Source: Limnanthes douglasii subsp. nivea
Taxonomy: Eukaryota > Streptophyta > Magnoliopsida > Brassicales > Limnanthaceae
DNA length: 64,000 nt
Direction: 5' to 3'
Assembly: GCA_036936605.1 (NCBI GenBank)
Contig: JAUPFV010000002.1
Location: 319,440,893 to 319,504,892, forward strand
Shown here: piece by piece, positions 31,276 to 43,800 of the stretch
Numbering within the stretch: the stretch's first letter is position 1
How the letters are laid out: each line of letters starts with the position of its first letter
Made by a program: the position numbers and the translations under genes
The notes under the pieces: model-generated
The model's database searches: none
Seen by the model: the letters and a program-made list of their open reading frames with translations, nothing else
Told to the model about the DNA's origin: nothing

Positions 31276-31603
31276 TGATGAGGGCGGAATTCGCCGATCC
31301 AAGCGATAGGGGTAAAAACGCAATAAATAGTAGTTGATGGGATTAATCGGGTATTTAAAGTCCTTCGAGGACCAATTTACAACAATGTAATAGTAAAGGG
31401 GCCTCATTGGTATGTAATGAACGGCCCACTAATAGATTAAATGGGTCCGCCTTATTTTAGTATAAAAGGGTGACCCACTTGCCTAAAAAGGGTATTGAAT
31501 ATTACTTTTCTCAGTTTCCACTTTATCTCTCTACACTTTCTCTCTCTAGTCACATCAGGTCCCAGATCCCAAATATATTCTTTTGACAATTATTCACTCA
31601 TCA
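31276..31603 (+). repeat. 3' LTR of the young Tat element
   Basis: 328 bp, identical to the 5' LTR except G at 31350. It is followed by the target duplication GGGTT. Confidence 0.97.
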
Positions 31604-31653
31604 GGGTTAGACTGTCCATATTGCCGCCATGAGTCCAATTATTTTTTGTAGTG
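31604..31653 (-). mobile_element. Probable terminal end of a CACTA transposon
   Basis: Read on the minus strand from 31653, the sequence starts CACTACAAAAAATAATTGG, matching the CACTACAA-type terminal repeat of plant CACTA elements, and then contains GGCGGCAATATGG, similar to the words at 20240-20515. The young Tat element therefore split this element about 50 bp from its end. The other terminus and the 3-bp target duplication were not identified. Confidence 0.5.
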
Positions 31654-33204
31654 ATCCGACCCTTCATTGGCCACTTTGTTTTTTTATAGGTATATACTCT
31701 CTCCTAGTTTTCTCTCTAGAATCTAGGTTGATTATGATGGTCCAAACTCGTCTCTGGATCAACTCTGATAATTTCATTTAATCAATCTTTTCAAACAATC
31801 TCACACTTGATTAAATGATATCGCGTATCTCCTCAATCAGATAACTTATACATAAAATAAAATATATTTTTATTTGAATTTTCCTTAGTGTATAGGCATC
31901 AAAGAAAGATGGGAATACATTAGCAGTCATAACTTTGAACCAACCTCCCATGTGACCTAACCGAAGATCTTACACAACCAATCATTTTACCAATCTGCCT
32001 ACTGTTTGCTTAATACTATTTTGGTTGTGTGCTCTATCTGTTTCAAGAACAATAACTTGAGAGAAACTTATTCTCCCATGAGAGAGGTGTCACCCGTAGA
32101 TTCTTATATGTATAATTTGTGTAGTGTTTTTATCATTTTTTTGAAACACATGTCACACGTAACTGAATTGTATACAAAAAATTGAACTTAGGCATCCACG
32201 ATAATGACCAACATATAACACACACATAACATATGGAACTTAATTTTTATATACTGATTTTTTTACAAATAACTTGTTGTTATCCATAGAAAATAAAATG
32301 TTTAGGTTCTATATAGTTGAACTAGGTTGTCGTTATTTTCAAAATATCAATTAAATATTTATTGTCTCATCTTTGTTAAGCTAATAGTTTGTTAAACGAA
32401 TATGACACGTTCTCCAAAACGCACGTACGAGACCGATATGATTCTATTTTGAATTAATTGTCTAACGTACTCATGTCTTAGACTTATGTTCGTAGAATTC
32501 ATTTTTAGATGATATTATAGGCTATACCAAAAGTTTTTTGACTATCAAATATCTATTTAGATTGTCATGTGGTATTTCCAACAATAAGTCTATGTGTCTT
32601 TCATCATTTTTTTATCATGGTCAATGCTATGAACTCATATTTTATAGTTGAGTGGGGTATATATGTTTGTTTTTTTAATACTCAAGAAACATTATCTCGT
32701 GTAAAAATAAACACACATCTCATAGTCAATTTATTATCGATTAAACGAGTGATACAACTTGCATCTGATTGGAATGTTGGATTTTTTTGTATTCTTCAAG
32801 TACTCTAAAATCTTTCCAATTGTATTCTAGTGTTTTATACTTAGAAGACTCATAATTTTACTTAATTTACTCACCATAAATGATACATCCATCATAGTTC
32901 ATAAAAATATATACATTAAACTTCTTATAGCACTAGAGTGTTCCAATTGAACCACTTCTCGTCCTTCATTATTTCCAAGTTTTAAAGTATAATCAAATTG
33001 CTTATGTATTTATCTGAATTTAGATTTTTGAATTAATCAAGTATCTTCTCAATGTAATAAGATCGACTTGAGGAAAAACCTCAACTAATTTTAATAATTT
33101 TATTCGTGAAATAATATTGACTTTTTAAAATATTATTCTTAAAAGTAGAGGATATAAACCTATTCATTTTAAAATTTTCATTCTTATATAAACGTATATC
33201 TGGC
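31654..33204. other. AT-rich intergenic DNA, no gene seen
   Basis: Only short, low-complexity frames are present. A weak primer-site-like word (TTATCAGAGTTGATCC on the minus strand, about 31760-31775) could be the remains of another LTR element, but nothing else supports it. Confidence 0.4.
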
Positions 33205-33904
33205 ATATTATGTTCAAACCCAACCGACATAACAATGAAAAATTTACCGACGAGCAACTTGAAGAGTCTGCTTTGATAGCTCAGATTAAGGAACTTCTAG
33301 AAGACATAAAAAAGTTAAGCATGGAGAATGAAGTAGTTCTAATTTTGAAGAGACTTAAGTCAGAGGTTTGAAAGGAGCAGGTGACTATAAAAGATGAATT
33401 AGATGATGCTCGTTGGACCAGTGATAGACATAAACGACCTCAGAAATAAACTTGTCTTCAAAAAAGAAAATAAAACCTAGGTGTCAATAAGAGTCAAATA
33501 AGTCTAATGACTATTCTCTTTATGGATCGAACGACTCTTCTACTTCTCCAAAGAAGAGTAACTGACGTGAAAAAGTTATAGAAAAAAGGTTCGAATGGGC
33601 ATATGGATAGCCATCGAACGTCTCGACGGTACATAAGTTTGAGGAAAGAAAGAAATGATCAAGAGAAAAGTAAGATTAGATTCGAGGATCATTATATGGT
33701 TATTGATAATTATAAGAAAGAACATGTTGCACTTTATGAACAAATCCCTTAGGAAGTCACAATTTTGAATATCATATGAGTAACCAATTCACATACTCGT
33801 CTGAGGAGGGTTTGTACACTGCTATGAACAAAGGTCCTTGATGAATTATGTATAAGGTATGACATAATTGGAGGTCGTCTTCTCTCTCAGCGGAAATCCT
33901 ATAT

Positions 33905-34896
33905 GGACTTATTCCAAAGTTCTTTGACATATCAAAGCTACAAAAGTTTGACGAGACAAAAGATCCAGATAATCATATTGAGAAGTTCAAGAACTTTATG
34001 ATTAATTATTATTATGATGATAAATTATTGTGCAGGGATTTCTCCCAAACTGTTAAGGGTGCTGCTTTTAGGTGATATAACTGATTGCCTTAGGGTTGTA
34101 TTAAGAATTTCGATATGTTTTGGAGCGTCTTCCGCCAAAACTTTGTGGGGAGCAAAAAATTCCAAGCAAATGACGATAAGATAATCTATTGTAGGCAGAA
34201 GGTCGAAGAAATCTTGAAATATTATCGTTTTATAAAAACCAAGACTGATATGGAAGTTTACAAGGATCAGGTGGCTTGAGAAACTTTTTGAATGAGACTT
34301 CTCCCCAGTATTATGAAAGATAATGCTACGGAAAAACAAGCCATGACGTTTGTGGATTTATTGGATCAGTTTGAGAAAATAATTTTGGTTGGAAAAACCC
34401 ATACATCAGAGATTGCTTCTATGATACACATTGGAAAAAAAATCAGTTCCAACAATCTCTGATGGTAATGTATAATCTACTAACACAAGTTCCTTTGAAT
34501 TACCATCCGAGTATGACTGTCTGACAAAAAGGTCTCACCCACTTACCTCCAAAACCAAGAGTGAATTTACAAATGGCAAATGTGCAACAAAGTGTCAGGC
34601 TAATGTCAAACCAGTGGATCCGACCAACTCATTTTTTTTCAGAATTAACAGAGTGCGTAGCAAAAGTTTTTGACAAGGCTCGAAATCATATACAATTCCA
34701 CAAACCTAACCAAATACAGACTTCACGGGATAGTAGAGGTAACAAATATTGCAAGTACCATGAAGATGTTGTGCATGATACGAAATATTATATGGCGTTG
34801 AAAAAAGAAATACAAGTGTTAATTGAAAATGGGAAGTTAAAACAACATTTGTTAAGAATAATTATTTTACTGTGCCAAAGCAAGAAAATACTTTAA
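33905..34896 (+). pseudogene. Decayed Tat gag
   Basis: Readable pieces are FDISKLQKFDETKDPDNH (about 33928), FVGSKKFQANDDKIIYCRQK (about 34145) and, in one open stretch at 34561-34896, NQWIRPTHFFSELTECVAKV and CKYHEDVVHDTKYYMALKKE. The usual last Cys of the knuckle motif is Tyr. Stops interrupt it near 34070, 34090 and 34275. Confidence 0.85.
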
Positions 34897-35179
34897 TGAT
34901 TTCAGAGCCTATTGATTCTTTTGATGTTTCTTCGGAGTACCTAGATCCAACGTCAGACATAAATCAGATCATGATGGTGGATGAACAGTTGTGAATGGAA
35001 ATGTCAGTAAATTGTGGGCTTTTCTTGAATTAATTATAATTTTTGGAGGCGACATTGTTTCATGGACATTAAATTATTCTCGGAAAAGACATATTGTGAG
35101 CTTGGAAACCCAATTATAGGGAGGTACTTTTTCATATTTGTATTCAATTTTTATTACTTTGCTTTGAAGATGAAGATAT

Positions 35180-35590
35180 GGGGGAAGTACTTGGCCCGCA
35201 TGAGGATGTCGTGGTGATTGTGGCAGAAATTGCTAGGGATGAGATAAAAAGAATTTTGATAGACACTGGTAGTTCTGCAAATATAATATTCATGACAACT
35301 TAGAAAAGATAGAGAACCCCCAAAAAATTATTCAGTCAGATCGGAGAATTGTAGGATTCACAAGAGTGACTGTCGAAGTGGTTGGAGAATTTGAATGAAG
35401 AGTGGAGCTAGGTCATGGACCGTTTAAAAAAGAAGTGACAGTGGTTTTCATCGTGGCATATGCGCCAACTTCTTATAATACGATATTTGGAAGGTCTTCG
35501 TTATCTAGAATGCATATAGTAACATCGAGTGTTCACCAATGCTTGAAATATATTATAGGAAACAATGTAGAAACAATTATGAGTAGTTAG
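35180..35590 (+). pseudogene. Decayed Tat protease
   Basis: The catalytic loop is intact as RILIDTGSSANIIF (about 35250), followed after a break by FKKEVTVVFIVAYAPTSYNTIFGRS. The segment ends at SVHQCLKYIIGNN, the same end as in the young copy's protease, followed by a TAG where the young copy has CAG. Confidence 0.85.
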
Positions 35591-35609
35591 AAAATAACAA
35601 AATAGTATT

Positions 35610-38400
35610 ATCAGCGTGATAGATCAGTTAGTAAATTTTACCTCTAGAAATCGATTACTTTTGTTAATAGATGCCTATACGGGGTACAATCAAATCAAGA
35701 TGGATCCAAAGGATCAAGAAATCACTTCGTCCATTACTAAAAGAGACCTGTATTGTTATAAGGTTATGCGTTTTGGGTTGAAAAATATTAAGGCAACTTA
35801 CCAACGCTTTGTAAACAAAATATTTGAGGCTCATATCAGACAAAATGTTGAAGTATATATTTATGATATTCTAGTGAAAAAACAAGGGATGAGGATTACT
35901 TTGTAGATTCAAAGGAAACATTTTCCAACTTGAAGAATATAAACTTGAAATTAAATTCTAGAGAAGTGTACATTTGGGGTTTTGTCGGGAAACTTTCTTA
36001 GATACATAGCCAGTCAACATAGGATAAAGCATGACACTGTACAGCTAAACGCTTTAAGCATTATGGCACCACCTCGAACGATCAAAGAAGTATAAATCTT
36101 GACAGGGAGGCTAGCAGCCTTGAACAAATTCATATCTCGGTCCTCGGATAAATGTGCTTCATTTTTTCAAGTGTTGAGATGAGAAAATTGTTTTAACTTG
36201 ACTCTAGAATGCTCCGAAACATTTGAATGAATCAAAGAATATCTGTCCTCCCTGAAAATTTTGACAAAGCCTAGTCCGTAGGAAAATTATACATCTACAT
36301 AACAGTATCAGATTATGGTATGAGTGACGTTTTAATTCAAGAAGTAGATAATTGCTCACGACCAGTGTACTATATGAGTAAAAGTATTTTGGATGCGGAA
36401 AAGCGATATTTGAAAATGTAAAAGTTAGCCCTCGCTCTGGTTAATATTTCTCGGAAGATGAGACCTTATTTTCAGGCTCATTCCACCGCTGTGCGAACAT
36501 CGTTTCCGCTAAAAAGTATGCTACAAAGGGTTTACGCGTCGGGCATAATGACAAAAATGGTTTGTGGAATTAAGAGATTTGGCATCGAGTTTGAACCTTG
36601 AACTGCAATCAAAGGGCAATCCTTAGCGGATTTCTTAGTCGAGTTTCATTCCAATCGATCAAAGATGGAAATAGATGAAGAAAGTTATGAGGCATAATGA
36701 AAAATACAAGTAAATGAAGGTTCAAGTTTATCAGGATGTGGGGCGGGGGTGTTTTTGGTTTCTCCAGATTGTATTGCAATGTATCAAGTTATTCACTTTG
36801 GTTTTTCAAGCATCGAATAATGAGGCAGAGTATAAAGCCTCTTTGGAAGGTTTGAGACTTGCTCACATATATGGGGCTAAAAAGGCTAGGCTAGTAAACG
36901 ACTCACAATTTCTCATAAATCACATATCTGGCCAATCCGAGGCTAGAAAAGATCATTTAGTGAAGTATTTGAGAGCGCTAAAGGTCTTAGCGGTTGTCTT
37001 TGAAAGTGTCAAATATGAAGCAAACAACTATGTGGCTAATATTCCGGCTATTGCTTTGTATTTTGAGGAGCACCCTTGGATCCTCACACAAGAAAATCAT
37101 TTGATATTAAAAGGGTCTGAACGGGTGGAAGAATCAATTGAATCTTTTCAAATTTCTACAAGTATAAAAAAAATATTCGAGGCCCGATATCAAGAAATGT
37201 TTGGTAGACGATATATTTCCCGTTGATAAAGTAATAACAAAGAAAATACGATTCAAGGCACATGGTTTTTTGGGGACATCTTATACACAAATTATTTTAC
37301 TAGGCCTTTGCTTTGATGCCTTGGGAAAAATTAATCACAAATGACATTGTCTGAGTTACAGGATGAAGAAGAATCTATGCAATGTGGATACAAAAGTTTG
37401 ATACAGAGAGTTCTTTTAGCAGGATATTATTGGCCCACAATTGCTTCTAATGCCAAAGAATTGGTTAAAGGATGTGATACTTGCCAAATATTTTCTAACA
37501 CAATCCATGCACCATGAGTACCTTTTGAATCAATATCTGAAGCCTTACCTTTTGACCAATGGGGTATTGATTTGGTCAAACTTTTACTGATGATATCTGG
37601 AGGACGAAAAAAGATAATAGTTGCGGTATATTATTTTTCTAAGTGGGTGGAAGGTAAGCCATTGGCAAGAACAAAAACCAAAGATGTGATCAAGTTTATT
37701 GTCTCCAATATTTGATGTCGCTTTTGTATTCCGATGAGAATGACGATGGATAATAGACCAAAGTTTAACAATACAGATATGAGGGATTTTATTCTTCTAG
37801 AGAGATACAACAATGTTTCTCGGTACCTTTCCATCCGCAAGCAACGACCAAGCTGAGGTAACTAATCAGATAATTCTTGATGGGCTCAAAAAGAATTTGG
37901 AAGGTAAAGCTGAAAATGGCCAAATTATTTACAAGAAGTCCTATAGGCATACCAAACCATCAATCGCACGTAAACTCAATAATATCTATTTGCGCTCGTT
38001 TATAGGATGGACGTTGTCATACCATCAAAAGTGTTTTCCCCCTCGTATCGAATCAATGAATATTCTAAATAGGGTAACGATAAGAAGAGGAAAACAAAAT
38101 TAGACTTAATTGAAGAAAAACAAGGAGAGCGCAATTGAATTCCTTACACTACCAAACTTTGATGAGAAGCAGCTAAGCTTCCAAAGTTAGACGACAAGAG
38201 TTTAAAATAGGGTACAAGGTTCTGAGGAAATTACTTTTGCATATAAAAGAAAAACGATTTGGAAAGTTAGGACCCAATTGTGAGGGCCCGTACATGGTAA
38301 CTAATAAGGTGAAGCCGGGGACATATCGACTTAAAGATAAAGAAGGAAGAGATCTTCATCATCTATGGAACATCGATCATCTTAAATTGTATTTAGAATG
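35610..38400 (+). pseudogene. Decayed Tat pol
   Basis: The RT starts abruptly at MIDQLVNFTSRNRLLLLIDAY; roughly 480 bp present in the young copy between protease and this point are missing. The catalytic YIDD is YIYD here (about 35858). The archaeal-type RNase H piece at 36714-37226 keeps SNNEAEYKASLEG and VNDSQFLI. Integrase traces are ELQDEEESMQCGYKSLI, CDTCQ, WGIDLVK and MDNRPKF; the third catalytic position is in QAEVTNQ. The frame ends GTYRLKDKEGR...HLKLYLE and TGA near 38400, matching the end of the young pol. Confidence 0.88.
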
Positions 38401-38564
38401 AATGTCGATATTTCTATATATATTTTTGAAAATTTATATAAGGATCGGTGGTATACTCTTTCATACCCTGGTGGCGCAGGAATGTTTTCACGAGGTGTCC
38501 TCATAACCGATTCATATATAATATTTCTTTTCCATTTTAAAACAACTTGCACAGTTTTTATTTT

Positions 38565-38790
38565 TACCAGAAGGGCTTCCAACGAATATTGGTCAACAAA
38601 TTTTATTTTTTTAGACCGGAAGGGTCTTTCAACGAATGTTGGTCAATAATTTTTTTTAGACCGGAAGGGTCTTCTAACAAATGTCGGTCAACAATTTTTA
38701 GTTTTGGACCATAGAGGTCTTTCGACGAATATTGGTCAATTTTGTTTTTTAGACCAAAATGGTTTTCCAACGAATATTGGCTAAAAAACA
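38565..38790 (+). repeat. Degenerate tandem array after pol of the old Tat copy, about 4 units of 50-60 bp
   Basis: The unit has the form AGACCGGAAGGGTCTTTC followed by AACGAATGTTGGTCAA and a T-rich run. It lies in the same place relative to pol as the 90-bp array of the young copy, but the unit sequences differ. Confidence 0.8.
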
Positions 38791-39324
38791 CTGTTAGTCC
38801 CCCATGTTTACCACTTGTATCAACTTAGTCCCCTTCGTTCACTTTTGTCTTCCACTCATCATCTTCGTTTTAAAATTTTGCAAATATAGTCCCCTGCACA
38901 TATGAAACCTGAGAGATTGACACGTGTCATCAAGTTTTGTTGCAAGATTGGTCCCCAAACTTTTGTCCAAAAATACACCTGCCCATGCCAAGTAAGCTCA
39001 CTAATTCTGATATTTTAACATTTTTTTAGTACCAATAATCATGTGGGTAATTTAAAGTTTAATGATTAAAAATATATAAAAATTATTATTTTAATCACAT
39101 AAAATTAATAAAAAATTGAACTAATTAATCATATAAATATAAAAAATATATAAATTTATATAAATATAAAATTTATTTATATATTAAGAAAATTGTTATT
39201 TAACATATCCAAAACTTATTACATGTTGTCTAAAAAACTTTAATAAATCGTATAAAAACTGCATCTATACCGTAAAAGACAACGGAAAACGGATGTGTGG
39301 TACGCTTATAAAGCTATATACACG
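38791..39324. other. Non-coding repeat-like DNA left of the LINE
   Basis: No gene is seen. 38800-38990 has the AGTCCCC / TTGGTCCCC words found in many plant interspersed repeats. 39010-39240 is copied again at 46689-46915 beyond the LINE. Confidence 0.5.
39010..39240 (+). repeat. Left copy of a 230-bp direct repeat flanking the LINE
   Basis: It starts ATTCTGATATTTTAACATTT and includes GTGGGTAATTTAAAGTTTAATGAT, AACTAATTAATCATATAAAT and ATATTAAGAAAATTGTTAT. The right copy at 46689-46915 aligns throughout with scattered differences. Confidence 0.85.
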
Positions 39325-39549
39325 AAGCTAGTGGTAAGTATTTTTTTTTCAACCAAAACTTATACTTGATATTAATTAAACAAAATTTGAATACAAACAG
39401 AGTTGGCGCCAAATTCTGCCCAAACCAAACCCTATAAACAAAGGGTTTACCTAAAGACTAAATAACAGCCTAAAGCCTAGCACACAAGCTTTAAAGGCAC
39501 TAAAAGCTTAACACGAACTCAATGTAGAAAGGATCAGCAACTTGAAACC

Positions 39550-40819
39550 ACGAACTCAATTTTAAGCAGCCAGAATCAAGAAACAACTTCATTGAAATAT
39601 AGCAATCAGCTGGCTCCTATCAATTGCCAACCATCAGCAACCATCAGCTCCAGCCAACGAACAGACAGCCCCAATCACTCGACCAGCTTTGAATACACAA
39701 CCCAAGGCAACGCAGCATCTTCAATCACCATCCAATAAACAGACAGCCTCAACATCATTCAACGAAACAGACAGCCCCAAGACCCTATGCTGAAAGCATC
39801 TTGAAACACAATTAGAACATAACTGAGGAGCTATTAACCTAAGGTATACCTAAGCTTTCTAAGAAAAGAATAGACTTAAGATCATTAGGGGCAGTAGAGA
39901 AGACGGAATCAATCTTCATTTTGAACTTAATCAATAGACCAGTGCATCAACTTAAAACACAATTAGAACATAACTGATAGCATATTCATTTTGCACTTAA
40001 TCGACCACCGAGCTAGCCAATCAACAGCTCGATTGCTATCTCTATAAACAGACAGCCCCAAGAACCTATGCTGAAACAGACAGCCCCAAGAACCTATGCT
40101 GAAATAGACAGCCCCAAGAACCTAAGCAGTCTTGAAACAGACAGCCCCAAGAACCTATGTTGAAAGCATCTTGAAACACAATTAGAACATAACTATGCTG
40201 AAATAGACAGCCCCAAGAACCTAAGCAATCTTGAAACAGACAGCCCCAGGTATACCTAAGCAATCTTGAAACAGACAGCCCCAAGAACCTATGCTGAAAG
40301 CATCTAGAAACACAATTAGAACATAACTGAGGAGCTATTAACATAAGGTATACCTAAGCTTTCTAAGACAAGAATAGACTTAAGATCATTAGGGGCAGTA
40401 GAGAAGACGAAAGCAATCTTCAATTTGCACTTAATCAATAGACCAGTGCAATAACTTAAAACACAATTAGAACATAACTGACAACATCTTCATTTTGCAC
40501 TTAATCGACCACCGAGCAAGCCAATCAGCAGCTCGATTGATATCTCTATAAACAGACAGCCCCAAGAACCTATGCTGAAACAGACAGCCCCAAGAACCTA
40601 TGCTGAAACAGACAGCCCCAAGAACCTAAGCAATCTTGAAACAGACAGCCCCAAGAACCTAAGATGAAAGCATCTTGAAACACAATTAGAACATAACTAT
40701 GCTGAAACAGACAGCCCCAAGAACCTAAGCAATCTTAAAACAGACAGCCCCAGGAATACCTAAGCAATCTTGAAACAGACAGCCCCAAGAACCTATGCTG
40801 AAAGCATCATGAAATACAA
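39550..40819 (-). repeat. Complex tandem repeats in the LINE 3' tail
   Basis: Read on the plus strand, a 28-30-bp unit ACAGACAGCCCCAAGAACCT followed by ATGCTGAA or AAGCAATCTTGAA recurs more than a dozen times. Between runs lie longer blocks containing ACATAACTGAGGAGCTATTAA, AAGATCATTAGGGGCAGTAGAGAAG and CCACCGAGC(T/A)AGCCAATCA (about 39830-40060 and 40320-40560). The same blocks occur once inside the ORF2 coding end (40825-40990), so the array was built from ORF2 sequence. Confidence 0.93.
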
Positions 40820-43800
40820 TTAGAACATAACTGAGGAGCTATTAACATAAGGTATACCTAAGCTTTCTAAGACAAGAATAGACTTAAGATCATTAGGGGC
40901 AGTAGAGAAGTCGAAAGCAATCTTCATTTTGCACTTAATCGTCCACCGAGCTAGCCAATCAGCAACTCGATTGCTATCTCTATAAACATGATTGATAGTC
41001 ATAGAAGAAGTGATAAGCAATCTACAACAATTTATAAGGGGAACAAGTGACCAAGGAATTGTGACATGATTAACATTCTTGATATAATCAATAAGCAAAG
41101 AAGAATCAGTTTCGATATATATGTTACTAAGCCCTTTAGAGTGACAAATTAGTAAGCCATCCATTAGAGCTCTTGCTTCAGCCGCTATAGGAGAAAGCTT
41201 ACCATAAACCTCACCAGCAGCATAAACAAGATTACCCTCATAATTCCTAATGATCACACCTGCACTGGCTTCACCATTATATAAAACAGAAGCATCAGTG
41301 TTTACCTTCTGTCTGTCAGGACTAGGAGCAGTCCACTTGTGAACAATAGATCTCGTAGCTAACTTAGGCTTGCTTGCTAAGCTAGAGAGCCCAAAACAGA
41401 CAGCTTTATTACAATCAATAGACCAGTGCTTCAACTTAAAACTACCAGCAGCATTCATGTAAGAAATGATTTGATAAACAGCTTTAATAATGAAGGAAGA
41501 TGTAACACGAACATTCTTAAACTTTGCCTGGTTTCTATATTTCCAAATAAGGCTAAAGATGACAGAAGGAATAACATGTCTAATGTGATTGGCTTTATTA
41601 TAGAAACTATACCAAGTACGAGTCATATGAATAGAAGTCATGTATCTATAAATTCTGATATCAAATAGATGAGCAAAATACATCCAAACCTTCCACACAA
41701 TATCACAAGCAATAAACAAGTGATCATTAGATTCATAGTTATTGCAGAAAGAACACTTTGAGACTATAATCATATGCATATTTCTAAGAGTTGAATCAGT
41801 AGAAATAAAATTTTTGATTATTTTCCAGTGAATAAAAACATGTTTCTCAAGTGTGCTTAACTCTGATGAAATCCCAAGTGTGCTTAAGACTAAAACCACC
41901 AGTAGTAGACAAACTCCAAACAATCCTATCACTATTATTACTATCAATGAAGCAATTGCTGATTTTATCAAAATCATTTTTACAAATTAAATTCTCAACA
42001 CTAGAGAGATTCCACTGGTGATTAAACCAGTACTTATTGGCCTTTTCAGGATAATACCACATGTTATCAATATAGTCATCAAAAGTAAGCAAAATGTCTG
42101 AGTTAAACCACCTGTCCAACCAGAAGTCAACACTACCATCACCAAGAGACCAGCAGACAAACTGCTCAGCAGTAGATTTAATCCTCTGCAACCTATTCCA
42201 AACCATAGATCCTTTCAAGTTATTAGTAATCTGAAGAGGGTGTTTAGACTTACAGTAAATGTTATGAAGAAGATTGGCCCACAGGAGCTTATTATCCCTT
42301 AGCTGCATCCAAAGTTTGCAGGAAGTTGCAAGTTGAACATCAGCCAAGCTTCTTATGTTTAAACCTCCTTCACCAAATGTTTTGCAAACACTTCTCCAAG
42401 AGCACCAATGGATCCTATTCTCTGTTCTAGTAGAGCCCCACAGAAAGCTGTTAAAAGCTTTCTCAATTTTGCAAATTACATTGCCAGGAATAACATTGAC
42501 ATGCATCCAATAAAGAACAATATTCATTAGAACAGAGTTAATCAATGTTAACCTCCCAGCAAAAGAAAGATGTTTAGATTCCCACTCAGCAATACGGTTG
42601 TTAATCTTAGTAAGCAGCTTAGTATAGATAGAGGAGTTATTATGAGTGCTAATAGTAATGCCTAAGTAATCAGTAGGCAAGCTAGCATTATTAAAGCTAG
42701 TAGCATTAGAGATAGAGTTGATCTTAGCTTCAGTAGTTCCAATAGTAGTAATAACTTTAGTCTTACTCTTATTAATAACTTGGCCAGAGATTGTCTGATA
42801 ATCCTGCAAAAAAGAGCTAAGTGATGCTAAAGTAGCATCCTTACAATTAGTGAATAACAGAATGTTATCAGCAAAAACAAGATTGCTGATACACAAACTG
42901 TTCCTACACTTATACTTTATATACTTATTCTCATGAAAAAGCATAGAAATACCTCTTAATAAGACCTCCTCAGCAATTATAAAGAGACTAGGTGAAAGGG
43001 GATCACCCTGCCTTAGCCCCTTGACAGTTTTGAAGTAGCCATAGGAAGCACCGTTGATTAAAATGGAAACATGAACATTAGATATCATTCTATAAACAAG
43101 GTCAGTAAAGCGTTTAGAGAAGCCAAAACAACTCAAAACCTTAATGATAAAAGAGTGACTCAGTTTGTCAAATGCCTTGCACATGTCTAACTGAACAATT
43201 ACATTCTTGTCTTTAACATTTCTATTGAGATCATACAACAGCTCCTTAGCAGTAAGGATATTAGATTGAATAGAATTACTATGGACAAAACCACCCTGAG
43301 ACTTAGAGATAATCCTAGGAAGTAGAACAACCAATATACTGTTAACAATCCTAGCCATGATACGATTCATTAGAGAGCACAAGCTTATAGGCCTGTAGTC
43401 AGACCAGCTAACAGGATTAGTGGATTTTGGAATCAGGAAAATGCCAGTTACCAAAATACCTTTAGGGATATTGAAACCTTTAATAAAATGATGAATAGCA
43501 GACATAAGATCATGCTTAATGATGCTCCAACAATTTTTATAAAAAACAAGATTGAAACCATCCAAACCTGCCACACTAGAAGCTTTAAGGCTGTTGATAG
43601 CTCTATGAACCTCATCCTCATCAGGCAGCTTTAAGAGACTTTTGTTCTCATCTTGAGTAATAATCTTGGGAATAACTTTAAACATTTTATGATTCATACT
43701 GTCTAACTCCTCCTGCCTGTCCTTGTAGGGACTTGAAGCCAGGGCCTGAGTGAAAAAATCAACAGCAGAAGCACCAATGTTATCCTTATCGAAAATCTAC

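Larger units (their letters stand above)
20516..31608 (+). mobile_element. Complete Tat-lineage Ty3/gypsy retrotransposon with target duplication
   Basis: The element proper spans 20521-31603 (11,083 bp), flanked by the 5-bp duplication GGGTT (20516-20520 and 31604-31608). Order: 5' LTR, primer site, gag-protease, UAG, RT-RNaseH-aRNH-integrase, 90-bp tandem array, antisense gene, polypurine tract, 3' LTR. The second, archaeal-type RNase H after the ordinary one and the antisense gene place it in the Tat group. Its base composition is distinctly more GC-rich than its surroundings. Confidence 0.97.
33205..38790 (+). mobile_element. Old, decayed Tat-lineage element without recognisable LTRs
   Basis: Gag, protease, RT, RNase H, aRNH, integrase and a post-pol tandem array appear in the same order as in the young Tat element, but with many stops, frameshifts and at least one deletion. 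The first trace is an N-terminal gag-like stretch near 33210. No LTR, primer site or antisense gene was recognised, so the limits are approximate. Its AT content is much higher than in the young copy, as expected after long decay of methylated DNA. Confidence 0.88.

Noticed and set aside
30901..31407. 168-codon minus-strand frame running into the 3' LTR
   Set aside because: No domain; it overlaps the polypurine tract and LTR, whose sequence is constrained for other reasons.
40066..40344. Minus-strand frame with repeated WGCLFQ words
   Set aside because: By-product of the LINE tail repeats.
39550..40819. Possible CRISPR-like array of 28-bp repeats
   Set aside because: Spacers are not unique, units are joined directly or by copies of ORF2 sequence, and the context is a plant LINE.
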